Shown: positions 52,605 to 61,258 of the stretch, in pieces | How positions within the stretch are numbered: position 1 is the stretch's first letter | How the letters are laid out: each line of letters starts with the position of its first letter | Assembly (NCBI RefSeq): GCF_001975985.1 | Contig: NZ_MTQF01000006.1 | Coordinates: 217,530 to 281,529 of the forward strand | Direction of reading: 5' to 3' | DNA from: [Flexibacter] sp. ATCC 35103 | GTDB taxonomy: Bacteria; Bacteroidota; Bacteroidia; Flavobacteriales; Flavobacteriaceae | Length of the DNA stretch: 64,000 nucleotides | Position numbers and translations under genes: made by a program | Notes under the pieces: generated by a model | The model's database searches: none | What the model was told of the DNA's origin: nothing | The model's input: only the letters and a program-made list of their open reading frames with translations

Positions 52605-53417
52605 ATGGATTCAATATTTAACCTAAAAGGAAAAATTGCATTAATAACAGGCGGTGCTGGTGTATTAGGAAGCAACTTTGCAAACGTTTTGGCAAAACAA
52701 GGCGTTATTGTCGGGATTGTTTCTCAATCGATTGAGAAAGCCAATAAAACCGTTGAAACAATAGAAAGCAATGGCGGAAAAGCTTTTGCGATTCAGGCGA
52801 ATGTTTTAAATAAGGAAGAACTGGAAAAAGCCAGAGATCTTATTGTAGAAAAATACGGACGTCTTGACATATTAATTAATGCTGCGGGTGGTAATATGCC
52901 TGGTGCAACTATTAGTCCGGATCAGGCGATTTATGATATGAAAGTAGACGATTTACAAAAAGTAGTCGATCTTAATATTATTGGTACAATGCTGCCAACT
53001 CAAGTGTTTTCTGAACTTTTTGCAAAACAAAAACAAGGAAATATTATCAATATATCTTCGGCGTCAGCACAAAGACCTTTGACAAGAGTTGTGGGATATT
53101 CGGCTTCAAAAGCTGCGATTGATAATTTTACGCAGTGGATGTCGGTTGAACTGGCTTCAAAATATGGTGAAGGAATTCGTGTAAATGCCATTTCTCCCGG
53201 ATTTTTTATAGGAGAACAAAACCGTGCATTATTATTGACCCCGGAAGGAAAACTAACACCTAGAGGCGAAAAAATCATCGAACATACGCCAATGGGAAGA
53301 TTTGGAACTCCTGAAGATATCGATGGAGCACTTTTATTTTTATGCAGCGACATGTCAAAATTTGTAACGGGAACGATCCTCAAAGTAGATGGAGGTTTCG
53401 CTGCAACAAGTATTTAA
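52605..53417 (+). CDS. SDR-family D-mannonate oxidoreductase (UxuB-type function)
   Basis: A 270-aa short-chain dehydrogenase. The cofactor motif is TGGAGVLG (residues 15-22), N-AAG is in LINAAGGN, catalytic Tyr165 and Lys169 are in GYSASKAA, and the substrate loop includes NAISPGFFIGEQNRALLLT. The family makes D-mannonate from D-fructuronate in Bacteroidota and some Firmicutes, instead of the classical UxuB. It is followed by uxuA, the next pathway step, supporting that activity. It is not the polyol-type UxuB. Confidence 0.88.
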   Translation: MDSIFNLKGKIALITGGAGVLGSNFANVLAKQGVIVGIVSQSIEKANKTVETIESNGGKAFAIQANVLNKEELEKARDLIVEKYGRLDILINAAGGNMPGATISPDQAIYDMKVDDLQKVVDLNIIGTMLPTQVFSELFAKQKQGNIINISSASAQRPLTRVVGYSASKAAIDNFTQWMSVELASKYGEGIRVNAISPGFFIGEQNRALLLTPEGKLTPRGEKIIEHTPMGRFGTPEDIDGALLFLCSDMSKFVTGTILKVDGGFAATSI

Positions 53418-53723
53418 ATTTTTATGCCGATTATACTTTAAGAAGTTTTACCGCAAAGTTCACAAAACTTTGTTTTTATATCGCTTTGCTTTGAGATTGC
53501 AAAAGGATTTTGAAAAATTAAAAATCTCATTGACAGAGAACGATAGTTCTTTTAAAAAATGAATGTCCTAGCCCCGATAGAAGTGGAAATCCTTTTATTT
53601 TTTTTCTTTAAAAAAATAAAAGATTGTAACGTCCCGAGGCTTCGGGAGCGGGATTAGCTCCTGAAAATTATAAAAATAATACTCTCAAAGTTTAAGGCTT
53701 TGGAGGCAAAAAACAAACCAAAA
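53418..53723. other. Intergenic region holding a structured dispersed element
   Basis: 306 bases between the SDR and uxuA genes. The left part (53418-53560) is AT-rich with nothing clear. A structured element occupies 53566-53662. The last 60 bases are the leader of uxuA. Confidence 0.6.
53566..53662. repeat. Structured dispersed element (CCTAGCCCCGATAG ... GGGATTAGCTCC type)
   Basis: It begins CCTAGCCCCGATAGAAGTGG and ends GCGGGATTAGCTCCTG. Inside are two hairpins: CTTTTATTTTTTT/AAAAAAATAAAAG (53592-53604, 53610-53622) and TCCCGA/TCGGGA (53632-53637, 53642-53647). I recall this type of sequence scattered through Flavobacterium genomes, so I call it a dispersed repeat, but only one copy is in this window. 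Confidence 0.6.
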
Positions 53724-54908
53724 ATGGAACAAACGTTAAGATGGTTCGGGCCAAACGATCCCGTTTCTTTACAAAATATTAAGCAAACCGGCGCGACCGG
53801 AATTGTAACGGCATTACACCATATCCCGAATGGACAAGTTTGGGATATTGAAGAAATTATTAAACGAAAAGTTGAAATAGAACACGAAGACGGAGATCCT
53901 AAAAAAGGCGCATCAGGTTTGACATGGTGTGTGGTTGAGAGTATTCCTGTTCATGAAGACATTAAAAAACAAACCGGAAACTATCTTCAATACATTGAAA
54001 ACTACAAAGAAAGCATTCGAAATCTGGCATTGTGCGGTATAAAATGTATTTGCTACAATTTCATGCCGGTTTTAGACTGGTCGAGAACAGATCTTGCTTA
54101 TGAAACTGCCGACGGATCTAAAGCTTTACGTTTTGATATTAATGCTTTTGCGGCTTTCGAATTGTATATTTTGAAAAGACCTGGAGCAGAAAATGAATAT
54201 TCGGCAGCGCAAATCGAGAAAGCCAAAAGCTATTTTGAAGCCATGACAGATATTGATAAAGTAAAATTACAGCAAAATATTCTGGCTGGACTTCCAGGTG
54301 CTGAAGAAGCATATTCTGTAGAAGATTTTCTGATTACTTTAAGCGGTTATAATCATATTGACAGAGCGGCTTTGAAGAAAAATTTATTCTTCTTTTTACA
54401 GGAAATTATTCCGGTTGCCGAAAGTAAAGGTGTTTTGATGGCGATTCATCCTGACGATCCTCCCTACCCTATTTTAGGGTTACCAAGAGTGGTGAGTACC
54501 GAAGAGGATTTGGTTGAATTGATGGCTTGCGCCGAATCAAAGTCAAACGGATTTACTATGTGTACGGGTTCTTATGGTGTAAGAGCTGATAATGATTTAC
54601 CTGGAATGGTGAGACGTCACGGCGATAAAATGAATTTCATACACTTAAGAAGTACGGAAAGAGATGCTGAAGGAAGCTTTTATGAAGCGAATCATCTTGA
54701 AGGCGATGTAGATATGTACGAAGTGGTAAAAGCGATCATTGAAGTCGAAAACAGAAATAACACTCAATTGCCAATGCGTCCGGATCACGGACACCAAATG
54801 CTGGACGATTTGAATAAAAAGACCAATCCCGGATATTCTGCGATTGGGCGTTTAAGAGGTTTGGCTGAATTGAGAGGACTTGAAATGGGGATTAAGAAGT
54901 CGCTTTAA
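53724..54908 (+). CDS. uxuA: Mannonate dehydratase
   Basis: A 394-aa enzyme that dehydrates D-mannonate to 2-keto-3-deoxygluconate, with Fe2+/Mn2+. The start [20 protein letters not shown] is an almost exact match to E. coli UxuA, which is also 394 aa. This sets the start at ATG 53724 and not the in-frame TTG at 53700. Further motifs are [38 protein letters not shown] and [10 protein letters not shown], with metal-binding His, Asp and Cys in the expected places (TMCTGSYG). It feeds the KDG-KDPG route with eda. Confidence 0.97.
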   Translation: MEQTLRWFGPNDPVSLQNIKQTGATGIVTALHHIPNGQVWDIEEIIKRKVEIEHEDGDPKKGASGLTWCVVESIPVHEDIKKQTGNYLQYIENYKESIRNLALCGIKCICYNFMPVLDWSRTDLAYETADGSKALRFDINAFAAFELYILKRPGAENEYSAAQIEKAKSYFEAMTDIDKVKLQQNILAGLPGAEEAYSVEDFLITLSGYNHIDRAALKKNLFFFLQEIIPVAESKGVLMAIHPDDPPYPILGLPRVVSTEEDLVELMACAESKSNGFTMCTGSYGVRADNDLPGMVRRHGDKMNFIHLRSTERDAEGSFYEANHLEGDVDMYEVVKAIIEVENRNNTQLPMRPDHGHQMLDDLNKKTNPGYSAIGRLRGLAELRGLEMGIKKSL

Positions 54909-54977
54909 GATAATCTCGCCAAGTCGCAGAGGCGCAAAGTTTTTTTAAGCTATCGTTATAATTAGGATTAAAAAAAA

Positions 54978-55090
54978 GTTTCACGCAGATTTTAAAAGAT
55001 TTAAGCCGATTAGACAGATTAATTATTTAGAGCATCTTATAAAATTTCTCTGCGTATATCTGCTTAAATCTTTTAAAATCTGCGTGAAAC
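54978..55090. repeat. Long inverted repeat, 29-base perfect arms
   Basis: GTTTCACGCAGATTTTAAAA... (54978-55006) is the exact complement of ...TTTTAAAATCTGCGTGAAAC (55062-55090), 55 bases apart. It lies between uxuA and the lyase-like gene on the same strand and could form a strong hairpin in the transcript. Confidence 0.9.
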
Positions 55091-55141
55091 AAAAAAAATC
55101 CTGCCTTCGTGGCAAAACTAACTAACCAAATAACCACAACC

Positions 55142-56773
55142 ATGACCCGCCAAAACATCCTTATTTATTGCAGTCTTTTTGTAAATAGTGTTATAATGGC
55201 GCAGCAAACGCCGAAAATACTCCCCGACTCAAAAGCGAATTATTTACCTGATTTTAGTTATGCCGGGTATCATTTTGGCGAGAGCAATCTTCCTGAAGCT
55301 CAGGGAACAATCATCAATGCGACTGATTATGGCGTAAAAGCAAATGATGACCTTGACGATTCGAAAGCTTTACTGAAAGCGGTAAAAGCTGCAAATGCGA
55401 TTGAAGGAAATGTGATTTTGCAATTGCCGGCTGGAAGAATAATTCTAAGTGATATTATATATATCGAAAGAAGCAATTTTGTATTTCGCGGTGCAGGTTC
55501 TGATGAAAACGGAACCGAAATCTATTGCCCGAGACCTATGATGTATCTCAAAAATCCGGAATCTTTGGCTGAACTTCGCGAATATTTAACCACGTTTGAT
55601 AAAAGACAACGCGAACCTGAAAACAATATTGATTTGCCTTTCTCCCAATATGCGTGGTCCGGCGGATTTATCTGGACGCAGATTCCGGGTGAACGTGTAA
55701 AATCATATCTGGATAAATACGAACCTAATCCAAAGCCTTTAGCGAAAGTAAGTTCCGGAAATATGGGCGAACATACCATTTCAGTTTCGGAAGTAAAAGG
55801 ATTGAAAGTTGGCGATATTGTCGAATTGCAATTGTTTAATAAAGACGGTGAAAATGGCGAAATCATAAAAGATTTATACAAAGGAGCGAATGTAAAACCG
55901 GGTTCTCATCACTGGAAATTTCCTAAACTTCCTATCGTAAGACAACAAGTTGAAATTACTAAAATTTCGGATTCAAAAATTACAATAAAAACGCCTTTAA
56001 CGATTGCTATAAAACCCGCCTATCAGGCACAATTGGTCGAATGGAAACATCTTGACGAAGTAGGAATCGAACATTTACGTTTTACTTTTCCTGATATTCC
56101 CAGATTGGCACATCACGTAGAACCCGGAAATAATGCGATCTTTTTAACACGTGTTTTTAATAGTTGGGTAAAAGATGTCAAAATCACAAATTCTGACAGC
56201 GGGATTTTAGCCGAGGAAATATCAAATGTTACTGTTCAGGACATTGTAACAGACGGGACTCATATGGCGCATTATACAGTGACCTTGGGAGGTGTACATA
56301 ATGTATTGGTAAAGAATCTGAAAATTTATAATAAAGCCGTTCATCCTTTAAGTTTCAACACTTTTGCGACTAAAAACGTGTATCAGAATTGTGAGATTTT
56401 TGCCGATGCGCTTTTAGATCAGCATTCAGGTGCCAATCATCAAAACTTATTCGATAATATTACGGTACATATAACCGCTGATAAAAATAATAGTTATTAT
56501 TTGTTTGGCGGCGGCGGTGCTGATTACTGGAAACCTTCTCACGGACCTTTTAGTACGTTCTGGAACCTGAACGTTCAGGTTTCAAACCCAAATGATAAAC
56601 CGGTTTTATTATACGGCATGAAAGACGGGCCTTTTGCCAGAATTATAGGCGTGAACGGAAACTCTAAATTCGAAGTAAAATATGACCCTGACGCTTATAT
56701 TGAGTTCTTAAATACAGCAATGGATAAAGTTCCTTCGTTATATGATTATCAATTGCAGAAACGATTAAAATAG
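55142..56773 (+). CDS. Exported right-handed beta-helix (pectate-lyase-superfamily) protein
   Basis: A 543-aa exported protein. The start is ATG 55142, which gives a signal peptide (about 1-20, ending VIMAQQT); an upstream in-frame GTG (55109) lies in the repeat. The N-terminus has the pectate_lyase_3 pattern: INATDYGVKANDDLDDSKALLKAVKAA, VILQLPAGRIIL, FRGAGSDENGTEI in stretches. This is followed by a long beta-helix (about 60-490) with turns such as NVTVQDIVTDG and VLVKNLKIYNK. This fold includes polysaccharide lyases and hydrolases. In context it likely acts on a glucuronate-bearing glycan, but the CAZy family cannot be named from sequence alone. Confidence 0.82.
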   Translation: MTRQNILIYCSLFVNSVIMAQQTPKILPDSKANYLPDFSYAGYHFGESNLPEAQGTIINATDYGVKANDDLDDSKALLKAVKAANAIEGNVILQLPAGRIILSDIIYIERSNFVFRGAGSDENGTEIYCPRPMMYLKNPESLAELREYLTTFDKRQREPENNIDLPFSQYAWSGGFIWTQIPGERVKSYLDKYEPNPKPLAKVSSGNMGEHTISVSEVKGLKVGDIVELQLFNKDGENGEIIKDLYKGANVKPGSHHWKFPKLPIVRQQVEITKISDSKITIKTPLTIAIKPAYQAQLVEWKHLDEVGIEHLRFTFPDIPRLAHHVEPGNNAIFLTRVFNSWVKDVKITNSDSGILAEEISNVTVQDIVTDGTHMAHYTVTLGGVHNVLVKNLKIYNKAVHPLSFNTFATKNVYQNCEIFADALLDQHSGANHQNLFDNITVHITADKNNSYYLFGGGGADYWKPSHGPFSTFWNLNVQVSNPNDKPVLLYGMKDGPFARIIGVNGNSKFEVKYDPDAYIEFLNTAMDKVPSLYDYQLQKRLK

Positions 56774-56775
56774 TT

Positions 56776-56925
56776 TTTTGCCACAGATTAAAAAGATTAA
56801 AAAGATTTTTTAGCCACGAATTCACGAATTTTTTTAATTAATTAACCGCAATCATTCGTGAATTCGTGGCTATTTTTTTAAACTTATTTCGTTAATCTTT
56901 CTAATCTTTTTAATCTGTGGCAAAA
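56776..56925. repeat. Nested inverted repeat pair
   Basis: The outer perfect 24-base arms (TTTTGCCACAGATTAAAAAG... at 56776-56799 and its complement at 56902-56925) continue with one mismatch. They enclose a second, inner perfect pair TAGCCACGAATTCACGAAT (56811-56829) and ATTCGTGAATTCGTGGCTA (56854-56872). It fills the gap before the hybrid regulator gene. Confidence 0.9.
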
Positions 56926-56953
56926 CAGAATTCTTTACTAAAATTTCAATGCC

Positions 56954-59900
56954 ATGAAATACAAAATAGCCTTTCTAATAATCGTATCTGTTTTTGGAAA
57001 TATATTTTCCCAAAATAAATACCGTCTTAAAAATATCTCGACTACAGACGGACTTTCGCAGAGTTCTGTTATTGCTATTCATCAGGATAAATTTGGGCAA
57101 ATGTGGTTTGGTACGCGCGATGGTCTTAACAAATATGACGGAAGTAAATTCACCGTTTTTAGAAATGATGTTACTAATAAAAATTCGATAAGCAACAATG
57201 ATATTTTATCTATTGAGGAAGATAATAAAGGAAAAATCTGGGTTGGAACTTATAACGGACTCAATTGCTATAATCCTGTCAAAAATACTTTTAAACGTTA
57301 TTTACATACCAAAACCAATCATACGATAAGCAGCAATGCAATTTGGTCGATCAAAGAAATTGTTGACGAAATGTGGTTTGGAACTTCAAAAGGATTGACG
57401 ATTTATAATAAAAAATCAAAACAATTTATTTCGGTTTTTCATTCAGATACGGATACTTCTACTCTGCCAAGCAACAATATCCTGAGTATTTTGAAAACCA
57501 AAAAAGGAGAAATCTGGATTGGTACTACAAAAGGTTTATGCCAGCTTACAAGCAGGAAAAATGGGAAATTATTTTTTAGAAATTATCCTCTAAATGCTAC
57601 AGATCAATTAAATGTTCAGGCAATTGCCGAAGATGATTCGGGAAATTTATGGATTGGTACAAAAAATAAAGGACTTCTTAAATTGGATAAAAAATCGAAT
57701 GCATTTGTTTCATTTTTATCAGAGAATCAATATCGTGAAATAAATACTGATATTCGTTCGCTTGCTATCGACAATCAAGGTTCTTTATGGATTGGTACGT
57801 ATGACGGAATCTATATTTTAGGAAAAGATAAAACCATTCAAAAAATAAATAACAGCAACAACAGCAACGGAATTGATAAGGTTAAATCCGTTTACATCGA
57901 TAAAAAAGGCTCGGTCTGGATTGGCTGTTATTATAAAGGCGTTAATATTTGGGATATTTCAAATGTGAATTTCTCGAATTACAATCAGAATTCGAAAAAG
58001 ATTCCGATGAGTTTTGATGTCGTAAGTTCTATTATTGCTGATAAAAACCAGAATATTTATTTTGGAACTGAAGGCGGCGGAATTACGATTTACAATAAAA
58101 ATACCGAAGCTGTAAGTTACATCAACAGTAAAAGCGGACAAACGGTTAAAAATGATATTAAATCGATGTGTCTTTCAGGAGATATTTTATGGATTGGAAC
58201 TTTCTCAAAAGGATTATCGGCTTACAACGTGATTTCAAAAAGAATTGAAGACAACAGGATTGCGGCTGATTTAAATCTTTTATTAAAAGAATCCGGTGTA
58301 TATTCTATCAAAGCCGAGGGAAATGATATCATCTGGATTGGTACTTTTGGCAAAGGACTGATTCGGTACAATACCATTTCTAAAACTTTTGAAACTATTG
58401 GAAACGATAATACAAAACCCAATTATCTCACCAATAACATTGTTCGAACTATTTTGGTCGATCAAAAAAAAGGTATTTGGACTGGCACACAAAACGGACT
58501 GAATTATATCCCGCTAAGCAATTTTTCTCCTAATAAATATTCCATCAAGCATTACTTTTTTGATTCGGCTTCTGTATCAGGCGATGATATTCTGACTTTG
58601 TTTCAGGACAGTCAAAATAAAATCTGGGTAGGAACAAAAGCAAAAGGATTACATTATTTTGATGGAAAAAAATTCAACAAAATCAATTTAAGAGTTGGCA
58701 ATACCGTTATTACTTCTATACATTCTATTTTAGAAGATGATGATAAAAATTTATGGATCAGCACCAATCAGGGCATTATAAAATACAGTACAACGCTTAA
58801 AAACGTTGTTATTTATGATCAAAAAGACGGTTTGGCAAGTAATGAATTCAATGATAATGCGGCATTAAAACTCAACTCAAATCAATTTTATTTTGGAAGT
58901 CCGTCCGGAGCAACTTATTTTGATGCCAAGAAAATATCCTTAAATACCTATGCTCCAAAAGTATTGATAACCAATCTGAAAATTAAAAACCAAACAATTC
59001 ATGCCAATGATTCTTTAGGCATTTTAGAAAAAAGCATTGGTTATACCAAAACCATTACACTGGATTATGACAAGGCAAATTTCTCTATAGATTTTGCAAT
59101 TCCAAGTTATATTCGGTCTAAAAATAATCAATACAGTTATCGAATGGTTGGTTTAGAAAATAACTGGACCGTAACTAAAAGTACCGAAGCCATTTTTGCC
59201 ATTCAGAATCCCGGAACGTATACATTCGAAGTAAAAGGCGCAAATAATGACGGTGTCTGGAACAAAAAAACAACAACTTTAACCGTTATCGTAAAACCAG
59301 CTCCTTGGCGCAGTATCTGGGCGTTTTTATTATACGGGATCGTTATTGGTTTAGGTTTATATGGTTTGATCTGGATTATGAAATCGAAAGCCAGGCTGAA
59401 ACAAAAACTGGAATTAGAATATCTGGAAACCAAACGTATCGAAGAAAATAATCTGGCTAAACTGGATTTCTTTACCAATATCTCGCACGAATTCAGAACT
59501 CCGCTTACACTGATATTAGGACCTTTGCAGCAAATTCTGGCCAACTACAACGGAACAAACGAAATGTATAAAAAGTTGTTGGTTATTGAAGGAAGCGCCA
59601 ATCATCTTTTGAGTTTAATAAACCGTTTAATGGATTTTAGAAAACTCGAAAACCATCAGGTTACGCTGGAAACTGCCGAAGGAAATATTGTAAAATTCAC
59701 CAAAGAAATCTTTCTCTCTTTTATCGAATATGCCAAAGACGGCGATTATACGTATACTTTTGAATCATCGCAGGAAGAAATTCCCGTGTATTTTGACCGT
59801 TATAAACTGGAGCGTGTTTTTTATAATTTAATTTCAAATGCTTTTAGATACACTCCAAAAGGCGGAAACATTAATCTTAAAATATCACATGACAATGAGA

Positions 59901-61045
59901 ATCTTTTTATAGCGGTAGAAGATTCAGGAGTTGGAATTGCTGAAGAACATATCGATAAGATTTTTGACTTGTTTTTTGAAGTTCCAATGCATAAAAACGT
60001 CCAGAAAAACTACAATAAAGGAACGGGAATTGGGCTTTCGATTGTAAAAAACATTGTAAAACTCCATAAAGGAAATATTGATGTAACCAATAAAAAACCG
60101 GAAGGTGTGGTTTTTACAGTAACGCTTCCGTTAGGACGAGCGCATCTTATGGACAATGAAATTATCAGCGATTTTAAAATTAGTGACGATATCGATCAAT
60201 ATACCGCCCAATTAGAAAAAGCAGCAATAACAGAACCGGAAGATATTGATGATTTTGTGGTAAATGACGAAAAACAAACCATCCTGATTGTCGAGGATCA
60301 TAAAGTCCTGCGATCCTTCATGAAAAACCTGCTTAAGGAAGATTATAATGTTATTGAAGCCGAAAATGGAAAAGTAGCATTCGACAAAGCACTTCAGCAT
60401 GTTCCTAATTTAATTATAAGCGATGTAATTATGCCGGAAATGGTAGGAACAGAACTTTGCTCTAAAATCAAGGAGAATTTAAAAACCAGTCATATTCCGG
60501 TTATTCTGCTAACATCAAGAACTTCCTTAGTTTACAAATTTGAAGGTTTAGAAAGCGGTGCTGATGATTATATCAGTAAGCCTTTTAATTTAATTGAGTT
60601 TAAACTCCGTGTTAAAAACCTGTTGAATTCTACTGAACGTCTTAAAAACAAATTTGCAAGCGAGGATAATTTTATTCCGTCAGAAATTACCGTTTCATCC
60701 TTAGACGAAGAGTTATTAAAAAAAGCATTCAAAATTGTCGAGGAAAACATCTCGAACGAACAATTCGATATTCCGTTTTTCTGTACAGAATTAGGTGTGA
60801 GCCGTACCATGTTATTCTTAAAAATAAAAGCGTGGACCAATTACACGCCAAACGAATTTATTCATGAAATAAGATTAAAACGCGCTGCTCAGTTATTAGA
60901 ACAAAACAAATTAAATGTTTCTGAAATCAGTTATAAAGTCGGTTTCAATAATCCAAAATACTTTAGTAAATGCTTCCAGAAAAAGTATGGGGAAACACCA
61001 ACTCAGTTTGCTGACAAATTTTTCAAGTCTTCCGTCAAAATTTAG
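56954..61045 (+). CDS. Hybrid two-component system (HTCS) regulator of the uronate PUL
   Basis: A 1363-aa single-protein two-component system. The order is signal peptide (about 1-19), periplasmic propeller of about 14 repeats (WFGTRDGLNKYDG, WVGTYNGLNCYNP, WIGTTKGL...), Y_Y_Y (about 710-785), one membrane segment (about 790-815), HisKA with H845 (NISHEFRTPLTLIL) and HATPase_c (about 950-1060, NLISNAFRYTPKGG). A receiver follows (about 1105-1220, phosphoacceptor D1157 in ISDVIMPEM), then AraC HTH (about 1255-1355, VSEISYKVGFNNPKYFSKCF). HTCS proteins bind a released oligosaccharide in the periplasm and switch on their PUL. Its neighbour, the partial SusC at 61259, is an expected target. Confidence 0.96.
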   Translation: MKYKIAFLIIVSVFGNIFSQNKYRLKNISTTDGLSQSSVIAIHQDKFGQMWFGTRDGLNKYDGSKFTVFRNDVTNKNSISNNDILSIEEDNKGKIWVGTYNGLNCYNPVKNTFKRYLHTKTNHTISSNAIWSIKEIVDEMWFGTSKGLTIYNKKSKQFISVFHSDTDTSTLPSNNILSILKTKKGEIWIGTTKGLCQLTSRKNGKLFFRNYPLNATDQLNVQAIAEDDSGNLWIGTKNKGLLKLDKKSNAFVSFLSENQYREINTDIRSLAIDNQGSLWIGTYDGIYILGKDKTIQKINNSNNSNGIDKVKSVYIDKKGSVWIGCYYKGVNIWDISNVNFSNYNQNSKKIPMSFDVVSSIIADKNQNIYFGTEGGGITIYNKNTEAVSYINSKSGQTVKNDIKSMCLSGDILWIGTFSKGLSAYNVISKRIEDNRIAADLNLLLKESGVYSIKAEGNDIIWIGTFGKGLIRYNTISKTFETIGNDNTKPNYLTNNIVRTILVDQKKGIWTGTQNGLNYIPLSNFSPNKYSIKHYFFDSASVSGDDILTLFQDSQNKIWVGTKAKGLHYFDGKKFNKINLRVGNTVITSIHSILEDDDKNLWISTNQGIIKYSTTLKNVVIYDQKDGLASNEFNDNAALKLNSNQFYFGSPSGATYFDAKKISLNTYAPKVLITNLKIKNQTIHANDSLGILEKSIGYTKTITLDYDKANFSIDFAIPSYIRSKNNQYSYRMVGLENNWTVTKSTEAIFAIQNPGTYTFEVKGANNDGVWNKKTTTLTVIVKPAPWRSIWAFLLYGIVIGLGLYGLIWIMKSKARLKQKLELEYLETKRIEENNLAKLDFFTNISHEFRTPLTLILGPLQQILANYNGTNEMYKKLLVIEGSANHLLSLINRLMDFRKLENHQVTLETAEGNIVKFTKEIFLSFIEYAKDGDYTYTFESSQEEIPVYFDRYKLERVFYNLISNAFRYTPKGGNINLKISHDNENLFIAVEDSGVGIAEEHIDKIFDLFFEVPMHKNVQKNYNKGTGIGLSIVKNIVKLHKGNIDVTNKKPEGVVFTVTLPLGRAHLMDNEIISDFKISDDIDQYTAQLEKAAITEPEDIDDFVVNDEKQTILIVEDHKVLRSFMKNLLKEDYNVIEAENGKVAFDKALQHVPNLIISDVIMPEMVGTELCSKIKENLKTSHIPVILLTSRTSLVYKFEGLESGADDYISKPFNLIEFKLRVKNLLNSTERLKNKFASEDNFIPSEITVSSLDEELLKKAFKIVEENISNEQFDIPFFCTELGVSRTMLFLKIKAWTNYTPNEFIHEIRLKRAAQLLEQNKLNVSEISYKVGFNNPKYFSKCFQKKYGETPTQFADKFFKSSVKI

Positions 61046-61074
61046 GGAATTCGTTATTTTAAAGGGTTAAAAAA

Positions 61075-61105
61075 GGGTATCTGTATTTTTAGATACCCTT
61101 TTTTG
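61075..61105 (+). terminator. Intrinsic terminator after the HTCS gene
   Basis: GGGTATCT (61075-61082) pairs with AGATACCC (61091-61098), followed by TTTTTTG. It lies 29 bases past the stop and separates the regulator from the SusC transcription unit. Confidence 0.85.
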
Positions 61106-61129
61106 TATTTCTATATCCTTCGCCACTGC

Positions 61130-61137
61130 TACATTTG
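61130..61137 (+). promoter_or_regulatory. Putative -7 promoter element of the susC unit (TACATTTG)
   Basis: TACATTTG matches the TAnnTTTG consensus. A TTTG at 61102-61105 lies 24 bases upstream, a slightly long spacing for a -33 element. It sits right after the HTCS terminator and 122 bases before the susC start. Confidence 0.5.
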
Positions 61138-61142
61138 CCGTT

Positions 61143-61235
61143 ATGAAGATCACAAAAACAAAATTCATATTGCTGCAAGTTCTATTTGTACTGCTCATAA
61201 TAGGAATGAGTTTATTGCTCTTTTATTTTATCTAA
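61143..61235 (+). CDS. Possible 30-aa single-membrane-segment peptide
   Basis: An ATG at 61143 opens a 30-codon frame with a basic start (MKITKTKF) followed by a fully hydrophobic stretch (ILLQVLFVLLIIGMSLLLFYF), as in small membrane peptides. It lies between the HTCS terminator and susC, and ends 23 bases before the susC start. Since the putative -7 element ends at 61137, the transcript would start about at the ATG and be leaderless. Could be a real small protein or a leader of susC. Confidence 0.45.
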   Translation: MKITKTKFILLQVLFVLLIIGMSLLLFYFI

Positions 61236-61258
61236 CATTAACCTAAAAACCAAAATGA

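Noticed and set aside
53700..53723. TTG start giving UxuA eight extra residues
   Set aside because: ATG at 53724 gives a protein equal in length and start ([14 protein letters not shown]) to E. coli UxuA.
55109..55141. GTG start of the beta-helix protein
   Set aside because: It lies within repeat-derived sequence and would put 11 polar residues before a good signal peptide that begins at ATG 55142.
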